Origin: Bin80 sp022820435
GTDB lineage: Bacteria; Bacteroidota; Rhodothermia; Rhodothermales; Bin80
Length of the DNA: 8,065 nucleotides
NCBI GenBank assembly: GCA_022820435.1
Contig: JAJEFL010000095.1
Location: 1 to 8,065, forward strand
Direction of reading: 5' to 3'
This document shows positions 1 to 6,293 of the stretch, piece after piece; position 1 is the first letter of the stretch, and the number at the start of each line of letters is the position of its first letter. The notes beneath the pieces are model-generated. The model saw only the letters and a list, made by a program, of their open reading frames with translations. It had not been told where the DNA came from and did no database searches. The position numbers and the translations under genes were made by a program.

Positions 1-65
1 AAACGGTGGAGGAGAGTACCGAACTCGTGATAAGGAAACTCAGAGCATCAAAATTTTTGATTTAA
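1..65 (+). CDS. cysC: Adenylylsulfate (APS) kinase, C-terminal end (partial)
   Basis: Only the last 20 codons and the TAA stop (63-65) lie in the window; the first full codon is at position 3. The tail reads TVEESTELVIRKLRASKFLI. APS kinases (and the kinase half of CysN/C fusions) typically end with a 'TVEES...I...L...G(Y/F)I' helix closing the P-loop kinase fold, and this resemblance is the whole basis of the call. APS kinase phosphorylates adenylylsulfate to PAPS in the cytoplasm, the donor for sulfotransferases. The stop is 6 bp before the dehydrogenase ATG, so the two are probably co-transcribed. A second frame is also open here and runs on into the next gene, but its translation matches nothing I recognise. 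The P-loop and substrate-binding motifs are outside the window. Confidence 0.5.
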   Translation, partial: TVEESTELVIRKLRASKFLI

Positions 66-71
66 GCAGAG

Positions 72-1403
72 ATGAGCAAAACCGTACAGCAGTCGATACA
101 GGACAGAATTGCTTCCCGTAATCTTCGGGTCGCCGTATTGGGTTTGGGATATGTAGGTTTACCTTTGGCGGTCGCCTTTGCCGAGGCCGGTTTTCAGGTT
201 ATCGGGATTGATATTGACGAGAAGAAAGTGCGCCTGATGAATCGTGGCATATCGTACATTGAGGATATCTCCGGCGACCGACTGCAGCCACTGGTAGACA
301 GTGGTGCATTACATGCTACCAGCGATTTGAATGCACTGGATGCCTGTGATTCGGTCAGTATCTGTGTTCCAACCCCCCTCCGCAAAACGGGCGCACCGGA
401 TGTCTCGCATATTTTGAATGCAACGGATGCGATTGCCAGACATCTTCACCCGGGGATGATCATTGTACTGGAGAGCACGACCTATCCAGGCACGACCACA
501 GAGGTGATTTTGCCTCGCTTCCATCAGGAAGCCATGAATCTGGAGGTGGGAAAGGATTTTTTTCTGTGCTTTTCCCCGGAGCGTGTAGATCCGGGGCGTG
601 AGGACTGGACTACCCGGAATACGCCGAAGATTATGGGAGGTGTGACCCCGGCATGCCTGCAGGTGGGCAAGGCACTCTATGAGTCCGCCATTGAGTCTGT
701 GGTCCCGGTCTCCAGCACCGAGGCAGCGGAACTTACCAAATTGGTGGAGAATACGTTTCGTGCCGTGAATATCGGTCTGGCGAACGAGGTGCTGTTGATT
801 TGCGATAAGCTTGGTTTGAATGCCTGGGAGGTGATTGAAGCGGCGGCAACCAAGCCGTTCGGCTTCATGAAATTTCTGCCGGGTCCCGGCCTCGGTGGAC
901 ACTGCATCCCGATTGATCCCCAGTATTTATCGTGGAAACTGCGTACGCTGGGCTACACTGCCCGATTTATTGAGTTGGCAACCGAAATCAATACCGCGAT
1001 GCCCAAGCATTGGGTCCACTGTGTACAGGATGTTTTGAATGATGCAGGGAAGCCACTTCGCGGCAGTAATATCCTGGTTGTCGGTGTGGCATACAAAAAA
1101 GATGTCGGGGATTTAAGGGAATCCCCGGCACTGGACATCCTGACCCTGCTCCGGGATAAGGGAGCCGTCATCTCTTATCACGATCCGCATGTGTCTGCGT
1201 TTACTCTGGACGAATTGGAAATGGTCTCCGTCACGGATCTGGAAGGGGCGCTGGCGGCGGCGGACTGTGTGTTGATTGCCACGGATCATACGAGTTATGA
1301 CTGGGAGGATCTGTATGCGCGGGCACAGTTGATTGTAGATACGCGTGCGACCCTGCATCAGGAGCAGGATGAAATCCTGCAATACTCGCAGGAACAGGTC
1401 TGA
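72..1403 (+). CDS. wbpA: UDP-N-acetyl-D-glucosamine 6-dehydrogenase (WbpA-like)
   Basis: This is a complete 443-residue nucleotide-sugar dehydrogenase, the usual length for the family. It should oxidise C6 of UDP-GlcNAc to the uronic acid with two NAD+, feeding synthesis of O-antigen, capsule or exopolysaccharide. The N-terminal Rossmann domain shows GLGYVGLPLA (residues 24-33). The middle part has ESTTYPGTT, SPERVDPG and KLVENTFRAVNIGLANE with the conserved Lys223. The catalytic cysteine is Cys278 in GGHCIPIDP, and the C-terminal UDP-binding domain has AYKKDVGDLRESPA. The phrases AATKPFGF and PGPGLGGHCIPIDP resemble Pseudomonas WbpA more than UDP-glucose dehydrogenases, so UDP-GlcNAc is the more likely substrate; this is inferred from sequence only. 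The ATG follows AGCAGAG, a weak ribosome site, 6 bp after the upstream stop. No clear terminator follows. Confidence 0.9.
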   Translation: MSKTVQQSIQDRIASRNLRVAVLGLGYVGLPLAVAFAEAGFQVIGIDIDEKKVRLMNRGISYIEDISGDRLQPLVDSGALHATSDLNALDACDSVSICVPTPLRKTGAPDVSHILNATDAIARHLHPGMIIVLESTTYPGTTTEVILPRFHQEAMNLEVGKDFFLCFSPERVDPGREDWTTRNTPKIMGGVTPACLQVGKALYESAIESVVPVSSTEAAELTKLVENTFRAVNIGLANEVLLICDKLGLNAWEVIEAAATKPFGFMKFLPGPGLGGHCIPIDPQYLSWKLRTLGYTARFIELATEINTAMPKHWVHCVQDVLNDAGKPLRGSNILVVGVAYKKDVGDLRESPALDILTLLRDKGAVISYHDPHVSAFTLDELEMVSVTDLEGALAAADCVLIATDHTSYDWEDLYARAQLIVDTRATLHQEQDEILQYSQEQV

Positions 1404-1618
1404 CGGCTGTCTCTTTTGTGTCACGCGTACAGTCTTCTACGGGCGCTTCCACAGTGTCTGTGCACACAGAAATACAATGGTCCGGGTGGTAACGGCAGTA
1501 TAGGGGTAAAGAGTTGTTGAAGCCAGCGTTGCGCATTCATTGCAGGGGGCGCGACAGGTGTACTTAAGGCAACGGGGCCGTAACCGGCCAAACTCCAATC
1601 CACTGCAAGGGGATGACA

Positions 1619-1739
1619 ATGAAAAAGCGTACGTACTGGGATTGCAGGGCTTGTGACCGCAGCAATCAGCGTTGCGGTCTGGGCTCGCCGGGACCGGGAA
1701 CAGCGGCAGCACCATATCCATCATTTTCCAAGAAGGTGA
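1619..1739 (+). pseudogene. Small membrane-anchored protein, frameshifted at a CGTA duplication
   Basis: An ATG at 1619 is preceded by AAGGGG with a 6-base spacer, the best-looking ribosome site in this region, and starts MKKR. One base out of frame, the sequence then reads TGIAGLVTAAISVAVWA followed by RRDREQ: a 17-residue hydrophobic stretch flanked by positive charges, typical of a signal anchor. The frames are separated by a tandem CGTACGTA (1628-1635). Removing one four-base unit would join MKKR directly to the hydrophobic segment and give a 38-residue product ending at the TGA at 1737-1739. The unshifted frame instead gives a Cys/Pro-rich 50-odd-residue peptide that looks random. That this is a broken membrane-protein gene is an inference; the gene may originally have continued past 1739. 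Confidence 0.35.
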
Positions 1740-1896
1740 GCCGTCTGGATTTGCAGGACACGATCATGTGTCCATAAGTGTTTAGGGTGCGAAGCAGCGA
1801 CGGTGTGATGAGTGTCTGCCACATGGGGGAATATCCAGAAATCCTTCTTGGACGCGGCCAGTTCAGCACGCATCTTGATTTCGACGATCCCCTATG

Positions 1897-2048
1897 AACG
1901 GAGATACGCAGGGTGGGATTTATGAAAAAGTGAGCACTACAGTTCTTCCCTTGCAGGGATGAATTTTTCATCCATAAGCCTGCGGGGGATATCATCATAT
2001 GTGGGAGGGCATTCCTTTCATGAAGGGTGCCGTTTGGTGCTGCAGGGG
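1897..2048. repeat. 152-bp dispersed repeat, copy 1
   Basis: This segment matches 3037-3188 without gaps at about 130 of 152 positions (roughly 86%), in direct orientation exactly 1140 bp apart. Most differences are transitions and they are spread over all codon positions, so no reading frame appears to be under selection. At the centre is a hairpin: GGATGAA (1957-1963), loop TTT, TTCATCC (1967-1973), with an outer GCAG (1953-1956) pairing CTGC (1980-1983) across a six-base bulge. The element begins AACGG (1897-1901) and has CCGTT at 2030-2034. I do not recognise the family; a small non-autonomous mobile element, a structured RNA or a remnant of an insertion-sequence end are all possible. Confidence 0.85.
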
Positions 2049-2450
2049 TTGGTTGATGACTTGATAGAGGCGAATACATCTTCGGTCTCCATGAAGAGAA
2101 GAAGATATTCGGAATGGCTTCCCGGTCACCGATGCACCGGTATTCTCCAATTCTGTAAAATCTGTTTGTCACGAAGTGTTGTATTGAACCATATTTCGTA
2201 TTTTCACGGTGACGGGGAATCCGAAGCAGTGCAAAGATGACAAAGCAGATGGGCTCTTGGCCCGTACACGCTTTTCCACCCCGTCAAAGATGGGCGAACG
2301 GCTGAGGAATATTTCATATCCCGAAAGCCCTCTTCAGTCCTGGCTGACACCAGAACAATTCAGAGAGTCGCAAGTATTTTGCTTGCACATACATGACAGG
2401 GAAACTGGTTTATCTAGTCATGGCCAAGATGAATTGGAACCATAGGTCTG

Positions 2451-2456
2451 AGGGAG
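2451..2456 (+). promoter_or_regulatory. Shine-Dalgarno-like AGGGAG upstream of the coiled-coil gene
   Basis: AGGGAG lies 30 bases before the ATG at 2487, too far to serve it. It is ideally placed (6-base spacer) for an in-frame ATC at 2463, which would add eight residues (ISQTIFEN). Either initiation uses a rare ATC codon, an ancestral ATG has mutated, or the match is fortuitous. Confidence 0.25.
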
Positions 2457-2486
2457 TGTACCATCAGCCAGACGATCTTCGAAAAC

Positions 2487-2879
2487 ATGATTAACACACT
2501 TACACTTGCTCGTGAACTCACCGAATCAGGAATTAAGCGAGAACAAGCCGAAGCCATTGCTGATGTCGTTGCGAAAGCCGTCACCCATCAAAACGGGAGG
2601 CTCGCAACCACAGAATTTGTACGTACCCATATGGGTGATGTGCAGAAAGAAACAGGTACTCAAGTGGAATCCATGCGGGTGGAAATTGGTGAGTTGCGCA
2701 ATGATATGGAGACCAAAATAGGCGAGGTGCGGGTGGAAATCAGTGAAGTGAGAGTGGAAATCAGTGCCTTGGATGCAAAAATCAGTGCTACCGAGGTTCG
2801 GATCGTGCGTTGGTTAATCGGAATAGGCATAGCCTTAGGACTTTTTCAAGTATTCGGTGATCGAATCCCGGGGATATAA
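2487..2879 (+). CDS. Coiled-coil protein with C-terminal membrane anchor (DUF1640/CCDC90-like)
   Basis: This is a 130-residue protein resembling the bacterial DUF1640 family, whose members start with a 'xTLxLARELxxSGxxxxQAEAIA' helical motif, continue as a coiled coil and end in one transmembrane helix. Here residues about 4-28 carry that motif and residues about 50-103 form heptads built on repeated RVEISEV-type units. The segment from about 106 to 123 (IVRWLIGIGIALGLFQVF) is hydrophobic, and the last residues are polar. The predicted form is a tail-anchored inner-membrane protein with a cytoplasmic or periplasmic coiled coil; the mitochondrial relatives (MCUR1/CCDC90) are membrane proteins too, but the bacterial role is unknown to me. 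The heptads are encoded by imperfect 21-bp tandem repeats. ATG 2487 has no close ribosome site. The gene stands alone between two direct copies of a 152-bp repeat. Confidence 0.75.
   Translation: MINTLTLARELTESGIKREQAEAIADVVAKAVTHQNGRLATTEFVRTHMGDVQKETGTQVESMRVEIGELRNDMETKIGEVRVEISEVRVEISALDAKISATEVRIVRWLIGIGIALGLFQVFGDRIPGI
2724..2786 (+). repeat. Three 21-bp tandem repeats encoding coiled-coil heptads
   Basis: Units at 2724-2744, 2745-2765 and 2766-2786 each encode one heptad. The first two are identical at 18 of 21 bases; the third keeps mainly the final ATCAGT and is more diverged. An earlier related unit lies at about 2670-2690. Such repeats lengthen or shorten a coiled coil in whole heptads without shifting the frame. 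Confidence 0.7.
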
Positions 2880-3309
2880 AGGCTGTTTAGTCCTTCATCT
2901 GATCAAGTATTCCTCCTGCCCCAGCCATCCGGCTGAAGCGGCATTCTGAATATTCTCTATATGCTGTCTATTCAGCGTTCGTCCTGCCTCTCTCAAGTGC
3001 TTGTATCTGTGTCTCTGACTCCGAGTATTATCCTCTAACGGAGATACGCAGTGTGGGATTTCTGAAAAAGTGAGCACTATAACTCTCCCCTTGCAGGGAT
3101 GAATTTTTCATCCACAAGCCCGCGTGAGATATCATCATATCTGAGATGGCATTTCCTTTATGAATGGCACCGTTTGATGTTGCAGGGATGCTAGACACAA
3201 ACGCCCAAAATCGCTCCAAAATGAAACCTGTCAGGTGGGTGCAGCAATCTGAATAGCCGGACAATTTCATCTGAGTACACAGTTACAGAATAAAGCGTAA
3301 TTCCCATAC
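2880..3309. other. Convergent intergenic region with the second repeat copy
   Basis: This lies between the convergent ends of the coiled-coil gene and the glycosyltransferase. Apart from the repeat at 3037-3188 I see no gene. A short minus-strand frame at 2895-3077 has no recognisable domain and runs into the repeat. I looked for a bidirectional terminator and found only very short stems (for example AGCC/GGCT near 2923-2934) without a convincing T-run. Confidence 0.5.
3037..3188. repeat. 152-bp dispersed repeat, copy 2
   Basis: Direct, gap-free partner of 1897-2048. The central seven-pair stem (3097-3103 with 3107-3113) is unchanged. In the outer four-pair stem one base differs (C at 3121 where copy 1 has T), which gives an A-C mismatch if the plus strand is the RNA but a G-U pair if the minus strand is the RNA, so the hairpin survives best as a minus-strand transcript. 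Sequence outside 3037-3188 is unrelated to that outside copy 1, which defines the ends to within a few bases. Confidence 0.85.
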
Positions 3310-4419
3310 TCAGGAAGCCTTCCGGGATGCAATCGTTTCCAGTTCACGGACATACATCTCTCCTGCCTTGCCGATCCAGGTCCGGAGTTCGGATGAGTTA
3401 TAGTTGTATTGCGGAATAAATTCCACTAAACGGCTCAGATTCAGATCATTGGTTTGTATGGCAGCACCGAGGTTGGTGCCGTCCACGCCGTTGCAATGTT
3501 GTTCGAAGTGTTTGTGGAGCGGGTTCAGCATGAGCGGTTTCCCGAGGTACATGGCTTCTGCCATGCTTTCGAACCCCGAGGTCGTAACAATCCCCTGGCA
3601 GCGTGCCATCATTTCCAGGAACCGGGTACCGTGCAGGCGGTGGAAGGTGAGTGTGTCGCTGTAATTCGTGATTTCTTCGGCCTGATCATTATTCCAGAAA
3701 CAATGTAATCGGTAGCCGGGATTGCGTTCATGCCAGGCCACCACATCCTTACTGAGACTGTGATGATACAGGTAGATCAGAAAATACGGTTCAGATACAT
3801 CTTTCGGCAGGTCAAATAATTCATCCCGGAGCAGGGGAGGCATGACGACGATCTTTTTTTCCGGGAGCGGCGGCGCATCATAGAGCGAGAGTGCAAGTCG
3901 GCGTTCGGCTCCTAATCCGGTTAAGCGTGTGAAAGTCATGGTTGAAATTTTCTGTACCTCAAACCCGGTCGGGAACTCGTATTGCGGATGCAGAAACATA
4001 AATTGATGTCCGATGGCAACCATCGGGATTTTTGGGCGCTCACGCAGCATAAAGAACCCCGCAAGCGGCTCGAAGAAGTTAACGAGAATACTCGGGCGCT
4101 CTTTTTGGAGGATTTCGCTAAGTATTGAAAAGCTGCGGTTGAATTCGGTCCAACGAAAACTGTTATTGACCAGAGTACGTCCCCAGTCAATGCTTCGGGT
4201 TTCCTGATTGACAAAGAAGCGTCCACTAGGCACCTGTACGACGGGTGCTTCCAGGCATTTTTCAAAGTAGTCGGGAAGTACAAGGTCGCCCCCCTGACTC
4301 ACCACTGCCTTGCAAACCGAGTGCCCGGATTTGCGGAGTATGGATGCGAGTGCAAGGGCTTGGGTCAGGTGTCCGCGGCCTTCGCCCTGCACAATAAAGA
4401 GTGCACGTAATCTAGGCAT
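3310..4419 (-). CDS. GT-B glycosyltransferase, MurG/MJ1255-like
   Basis: A complete 369-residue protein of the GT-B fold, like the MurG/GT28 relatives and the family typified by MJ1255. Near the N-terminus it has QGEGRGHLTQALALA (residues 11-25), the glycine-rich loop that binds the acceptor/donor interface in this group. The C-terminal Rossmann domain carries TTSGFESMAEAMYLGKP (from about 279) and NPLHKHFEQHCNG (from about 299), matching the nucleotide-sugar binding region. There is no signal peptide; it is expected to work at the cytoplasmic face of the membrane, moving a sugar from a nucleotide donor to a lipid or polysaccharide acceptor that cannot be named from sequence. Its ATG starts one base after the stop of the phosphoesterase gene (TGA-C-ATG), implying translational coupling. 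No strong ribosome site of its own is visible. Confidence 0.85.
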   Translation of the reverse strand: MPRLRALFIVQGEGRGHLTQALALASILRKSGHSVCKAVVSQGGDLVLPDYFEKCLEAPVVQVPSGRFFVNQETRSIDWGRTLVNNSFRWTEFNRSFSILSEILQKERPSILVNFFEPLAGFFMLRERPKIPMVAIGHQFMFLHPQYEFPTGFEVQKISTMTFTRLTGLGAERRLALSLYDAPPLPEKKIVVMPPLLRDELFDLPKDVSEPYFLIYLYHHSLSKDVVAWHERNPGYRLHCFWNNDQAEEITNYSDTLTFHRLHGTRFLEMMARCQGIVTTSGFESMAEAMYLGKPLMLNPLHKHFEQHCNGVDGTNLGAAIQTNDLNLSRLVEFIPQYNYNSSELRTWIGKAGEMYVRELETIASRKAS

Positions 4420-4420
4420 G

Positions 4421-5248
4421 TCAGAGAACCGTTACCGGTGCGGCATCGGTCATCGCATCCGATGTTTCCCCATTGGTTGCCCCCCGAGTCAATTGCGGTT
4501 TATGATCCATCGTAACCCAGTGCAGGAGTTCCAGACGGCCATCAAAATGTTCAACCAGTCCAGTGCAGCTTTCAATCCAGTCGCCTGAATTAGCGTACAG
4601 GATGGATTCAATTTCTCGGATTTCCGCAAAATGAACATGTCCGCAGACAATCCCATCGGCGTTATTTGCTTTTGCGACACCAACCATTGCATTTTCAAAG
4701 TCGGCAATCGCCTGAACGGCGCGCTTTGTCCGATGCTTCATGTAGGCGGAAAGTGACCAGTAGGGCATTCCCAGCAGGCGTCTTGCCCGGTTTAGCCCGC
4801 GATTGGACACGAGCAGTACCCGATACGCTTTGGAGCCGAGTACAGAGAGCCAGCGTGCATGTCGAATCATTCCATCAAAAACATCTCCATGCAGAACAAG
4901 CAGTTTGCGGCCGTCGGCGGTCATATGCATGGCCTCCTGTTTGATATGGATCCTTCCTAAATGAAGTCCGAGGTAATCCCGGGCAAATTCATCATGATTG
5001 CCGGGCAGGTAGATCACTTGTGTACCTTTACGGGCTTTGCGCAGGATCTTTTGGATTACGTTATTATGGAACTGATCCCAATGCCATGATCTGGACAGGG
5101 CCCAGCCGTCAAAGATATCTCCGACAAGGTATAGAGTATCACTTTCGTTGTGCCGTAGAAAGTCGAGCAGATAGGCTGCTTTCGTATCCTTGGTGCCAAG
5201 GTGAAAGTCGGACAGCCAAATCGTACGATAATGCTTTACCTCACTCAT
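4421..5248 (-). CDS. Metallophosphoesterase, UDP-2,3-diacylglucosamine diphosphatase-like (COG2908)
   Basis: A 275-residue calcineurin-like phosphoesterase with the full di-metal set: SDFHLG (Asp14, His16), GDIFDGW (Asp44), GNHDEF (Asn84, His85), LHGDVFD (His120) and GHVHF (His204, His206). GDxFDxW and the overall layout place it with the LpxH-like COG2908 group, which hydrolyses pyrophosphate bonds of UDP-linked lipid precursors. True LpxH enzymes usually have GNRD where this protein has GNHD, so it is closer to the LpxH2/YbbF-type relatives whose substrate is uncertain; I would not call it lpxH. It has no signal peptide and is presumably cytoplasmic or peripheral to the inner membrane. Directly coupled to the downstream glycosyltransferase, it probably acts on the same glycolipid or nucleotide-sugar pathway. 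The start at 5248 has no clear ribosome site. Confidence 0.85.
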   Translation of the reverse strand: MSEVKHYRTIWLSDFHLGTKDTKAAYLLDFLRHNESDTLYLVGDIFDGWALSRSWHWDQFHNNVIQKILRKARKGTQVIYLPGNHDEFARDYLGLHLGRIHIKQEAMHMTADGRKLLVLHGDVFDGMIRHARWLSVLGSKAYRVLLVSNRGLNRARRLLGMPYWSLSAYMKHRTKRAVQAIADFENAMVGVAKANNADGIVCGHVHFAEIREIESILYANSGDWIESCTGLVEHFDGRLELLHWVTMDHKPQLTRGATNGETSDAMTDAAPVTVL

Positions 5249-5302
5249 TAGATGAATCGCCAGCCGGTTGGATTGGTGTTCATTGGGACGGATTGATTCA
5301 AA

Positions 5303-5665
5303 TCAAACCTCTTTCTCCTGTATACGATCCTGTTCAATAATTGCTGCACAAAGACCTTTATAGGTCTCCCGGGATGCTTTGGAGTCAAAAAGAAGCAATA
5401 CACGTGAGCCGTCTCCCAGCAGTTGGACATAGTGTTTCCCTTTCTTCTTCCCCGATGTGATATGTTCCACCTCGTCATAACGGACAATGGTGATTTGCAG
5501 CCCCATAGGGGTGCGGGAATAGAGCAGAAGACGTTTGGACGTATGTAGCAGTGTGGATTTACGGGGTTTGGACTCTAAAGTGACACCGCTCAGGACACGG
5601 TCTTTATAGATGACCGCTTCCTTGTTCAGGATCTGTTCAACTTCAATTTTATTTTTCTTGCGCAT
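5303..5665 (-). CDS. Small bacterial PH-domain-like protein
   Basis: A 120-residue protein starting MRKKNKIEVEQIL; I chose the ATG at 5665 over an in-frame TTG at 5695, which has no ribosome site. The core from about residue 32 to 110 alternates strands in the manner of bacterial PH-like domains (YokE/bPH type): LLHTSKRLLLYSR, then ITIVRYDEVEHITSGKKKGKHYVQLLG, then a strand and a closing helix ETYKGLCAAIIEQ. The 'T(N/S)KRLL(F/L)YS' phrase is characteristic. There is no signal peptide or membrane helix. Such domains mediate protein or lipid contacts, and the specific role is unknown. It is 54 bp upstream of the phosphoesterase gene in the same direction and is likely the first gene of the three-gene operon. 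Confidence 0.65.
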   Translation of the reverse strand: MRKKNKIEVEQILNKEAVIYKDRVLSGVTLESKPRKSTLLHTSKRLLLYSRTPMGLQITIVRYDEVEHITSGKKKGKHYVQLLGDGSRVLLLFDSKASRETYKGLCAAIIEQDRIQEKEV

Positions 5666-5769
5666 GCTTTGGGTAATGAGTAATGGGAATATCAAAGGGA
5701 GGCTATGAACATGGCCATAGTCGATCTATCAACATCTCTGGCAGTGGGGCGCAGAATGGAAGTTTTCCG

Positions 5770-5796
5770 AGTATATTTATTTTGGGGCAAGTTTAA
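5770..5796 (-). promoter_or_regulatory. Possible promoter for the PH/phosphoesterase/glycosyltransferase operon
   Basis: Read on the minus strand, TTAAAC (5796-5791) and TATACT (5775-5770) are 15 bases apart, about 105 bases before the ATG at 5665. The -10 is good, while the -35 and spacing are poor. It does not match the Bacteroidota TAnnTTTG -7 consensus, so this is weak. Confidence 0.2.
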
Positions 5797-5948
5797 TTCC
5801 ATTTATCGTCAGGGTCCAGCACAGATTTCAATCTTCCGAGAGTTCGGGACTCTTTTTGGGCTGTAATCAGAAATTCTGGCCTTGAAGTCAGTGAGCCCCA
5901 CCGTTCGGTGCGTAGGGGTTCCTCTGGAATCAGTTTTCGGGGTCTCAT
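5793..5948 (-). CDS. Possible 51-residue small protein
   Basis: An ATG at 5948, preceded by TTGGAG with only about 3 bases spacing, opens a frame of 51 codons beginning MRPRKLIPEEPLRTERWG and ending SVLDPDDKWN with TAA. The composition (charged, few Cys/His, balanced) looks more protein-like than the competing frames. The ATG overlaps the TAA of an upstream minus-strand frame as TAATG, an arrangement seen in coupled genes, although that upstream frame itself is unconvincing. No domain is recognised; it may also be the tail of a lost gene or chance. It conflicts with the weak promoter candidate at its end. Confidence 0.2.
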   Translation of the reverse strand: MRPRKLIPEEPLRTERWGSLTSRPEFLITAQKESRTLGRLKSVLDPDDKWN

Positions 5949-6293
5949 TATCTCCAAGATACGAAGAGGCGGGGAAATTTGGTGTGTTTGAGGCGGTCAG
6001 ACCTAAATAAAAGCCATAGTACAATCTCTTCTGGGCACAGGTACTGGAATGTATCCGATGTGGAAAGTGGTTCACGGGTGGGGGATTTATGGCTTAAGAG
6101 TATGGAGGAAGAGTCTGTTCTCGAAGTACAGAGGTGATAGAGATAGTTGAACGCTATTGTGAGACGTGTGCAATGCACGCTGTCACAATAAATCCACACC
6201 AAGGCCGAACGACTCAGTGGAAAGATCCAGGAAGTCAAAACTGTTTCATGAGGATATCGCGCCCACCCACAACCATGTCGGCAGAGCCGAAAA

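Larger units (their letters stand above)
1404..2486. other. Gene-poor region, probably decayed sequence
   Basis: Over a kilobase separates the dehydrogenase from the coiled-coil gene, with no gene I can recognise. It contains a probable broken small membrane-protein start (1619-1739) and one copy of the 152-bp repeat (1897-2048). Short open frames exist on both strands, for example a 78-codon GTG-started frame at 2209-2445 and a minus-strand frame of about 50 codons ending near 1730. They overlap one another in conflicting frames and none has a recognisable domain. Interrupted frames, repeat copies and absence of clear promoters or terminators suggest an accumulation site for decayed genes and small repeats rather than a regulatory region. 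Confidence 0.5.
5666..6293. other. Intergenic stretch without a clear gene
   Basis: This lies between the start of the PH-like gene and the end of the receptor pseudogene, both on the minus strand. I see only a weak 51-codon frame at 5793-5948, a possible promoter near 5770-5796 and a small hairpin around 5898-5920 (CCCCACC, loop GTTC, GGT ... GGGG, interrupted). An 88-codon and a 96-codon minus-strand frame overlap here in different phases and look random (rich in Ser, Cys and His, no domain). Confidence 0.45.

Noticed and set aside
309..902. Long minus-strand frame inside the dehydrogenase gene
   Set aside because: It is antisense to a strongly conserved enzyme and its composition is that of a shadow frame.
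1666..2172. A 168-codon minus-strand frame as a gene
   Set aside because: It runs straight through repeat copy 1 and copy 2 gives a similar peptide, but differences between the copies fall on all codon positions and no domain is recognisable. It looks like an open frame imposed by the repeat.
1959..2445. Plus-strand frames at 1959-2240 and 2209-2445 as small genes
   Set aside because: They overlap each other in different frames, the first starts inside the repeat, and neither has a clear ribosome site or known motif.
1897..3188. The repeats as integron attC sites flanking a gene cassette
   Set aside because: Size, central hairpin, gene in between and AACGG/CCGTT ends are suggestive, but the ends do not fit RYYYAAC and GTTRRRY (CTCTAAC and GTTTGAT instead) and the arms do not pair outside the centre.
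3230..3309. Rho-independent terminator after the glycosyltransferase
   Set aside because: The only candidate, ACCTG/CAGGT near 3226-3236 followed by T-rich sequence on the minus strand, leaves a loop of one base and a very short stem.
4421..5248. Calling the phosphoesterase lpxH
   Set aside because: The GNHD motif in place of GNRD and the partner glycosyltransferase make lipid A function uncertain.
5809..6238. Minus-strand frames of 88 and 96 codons as proteins
   Set aside because: They overlap in different frames, are rich in Ser, Cys and His with no domain, and have no ribosome sites.
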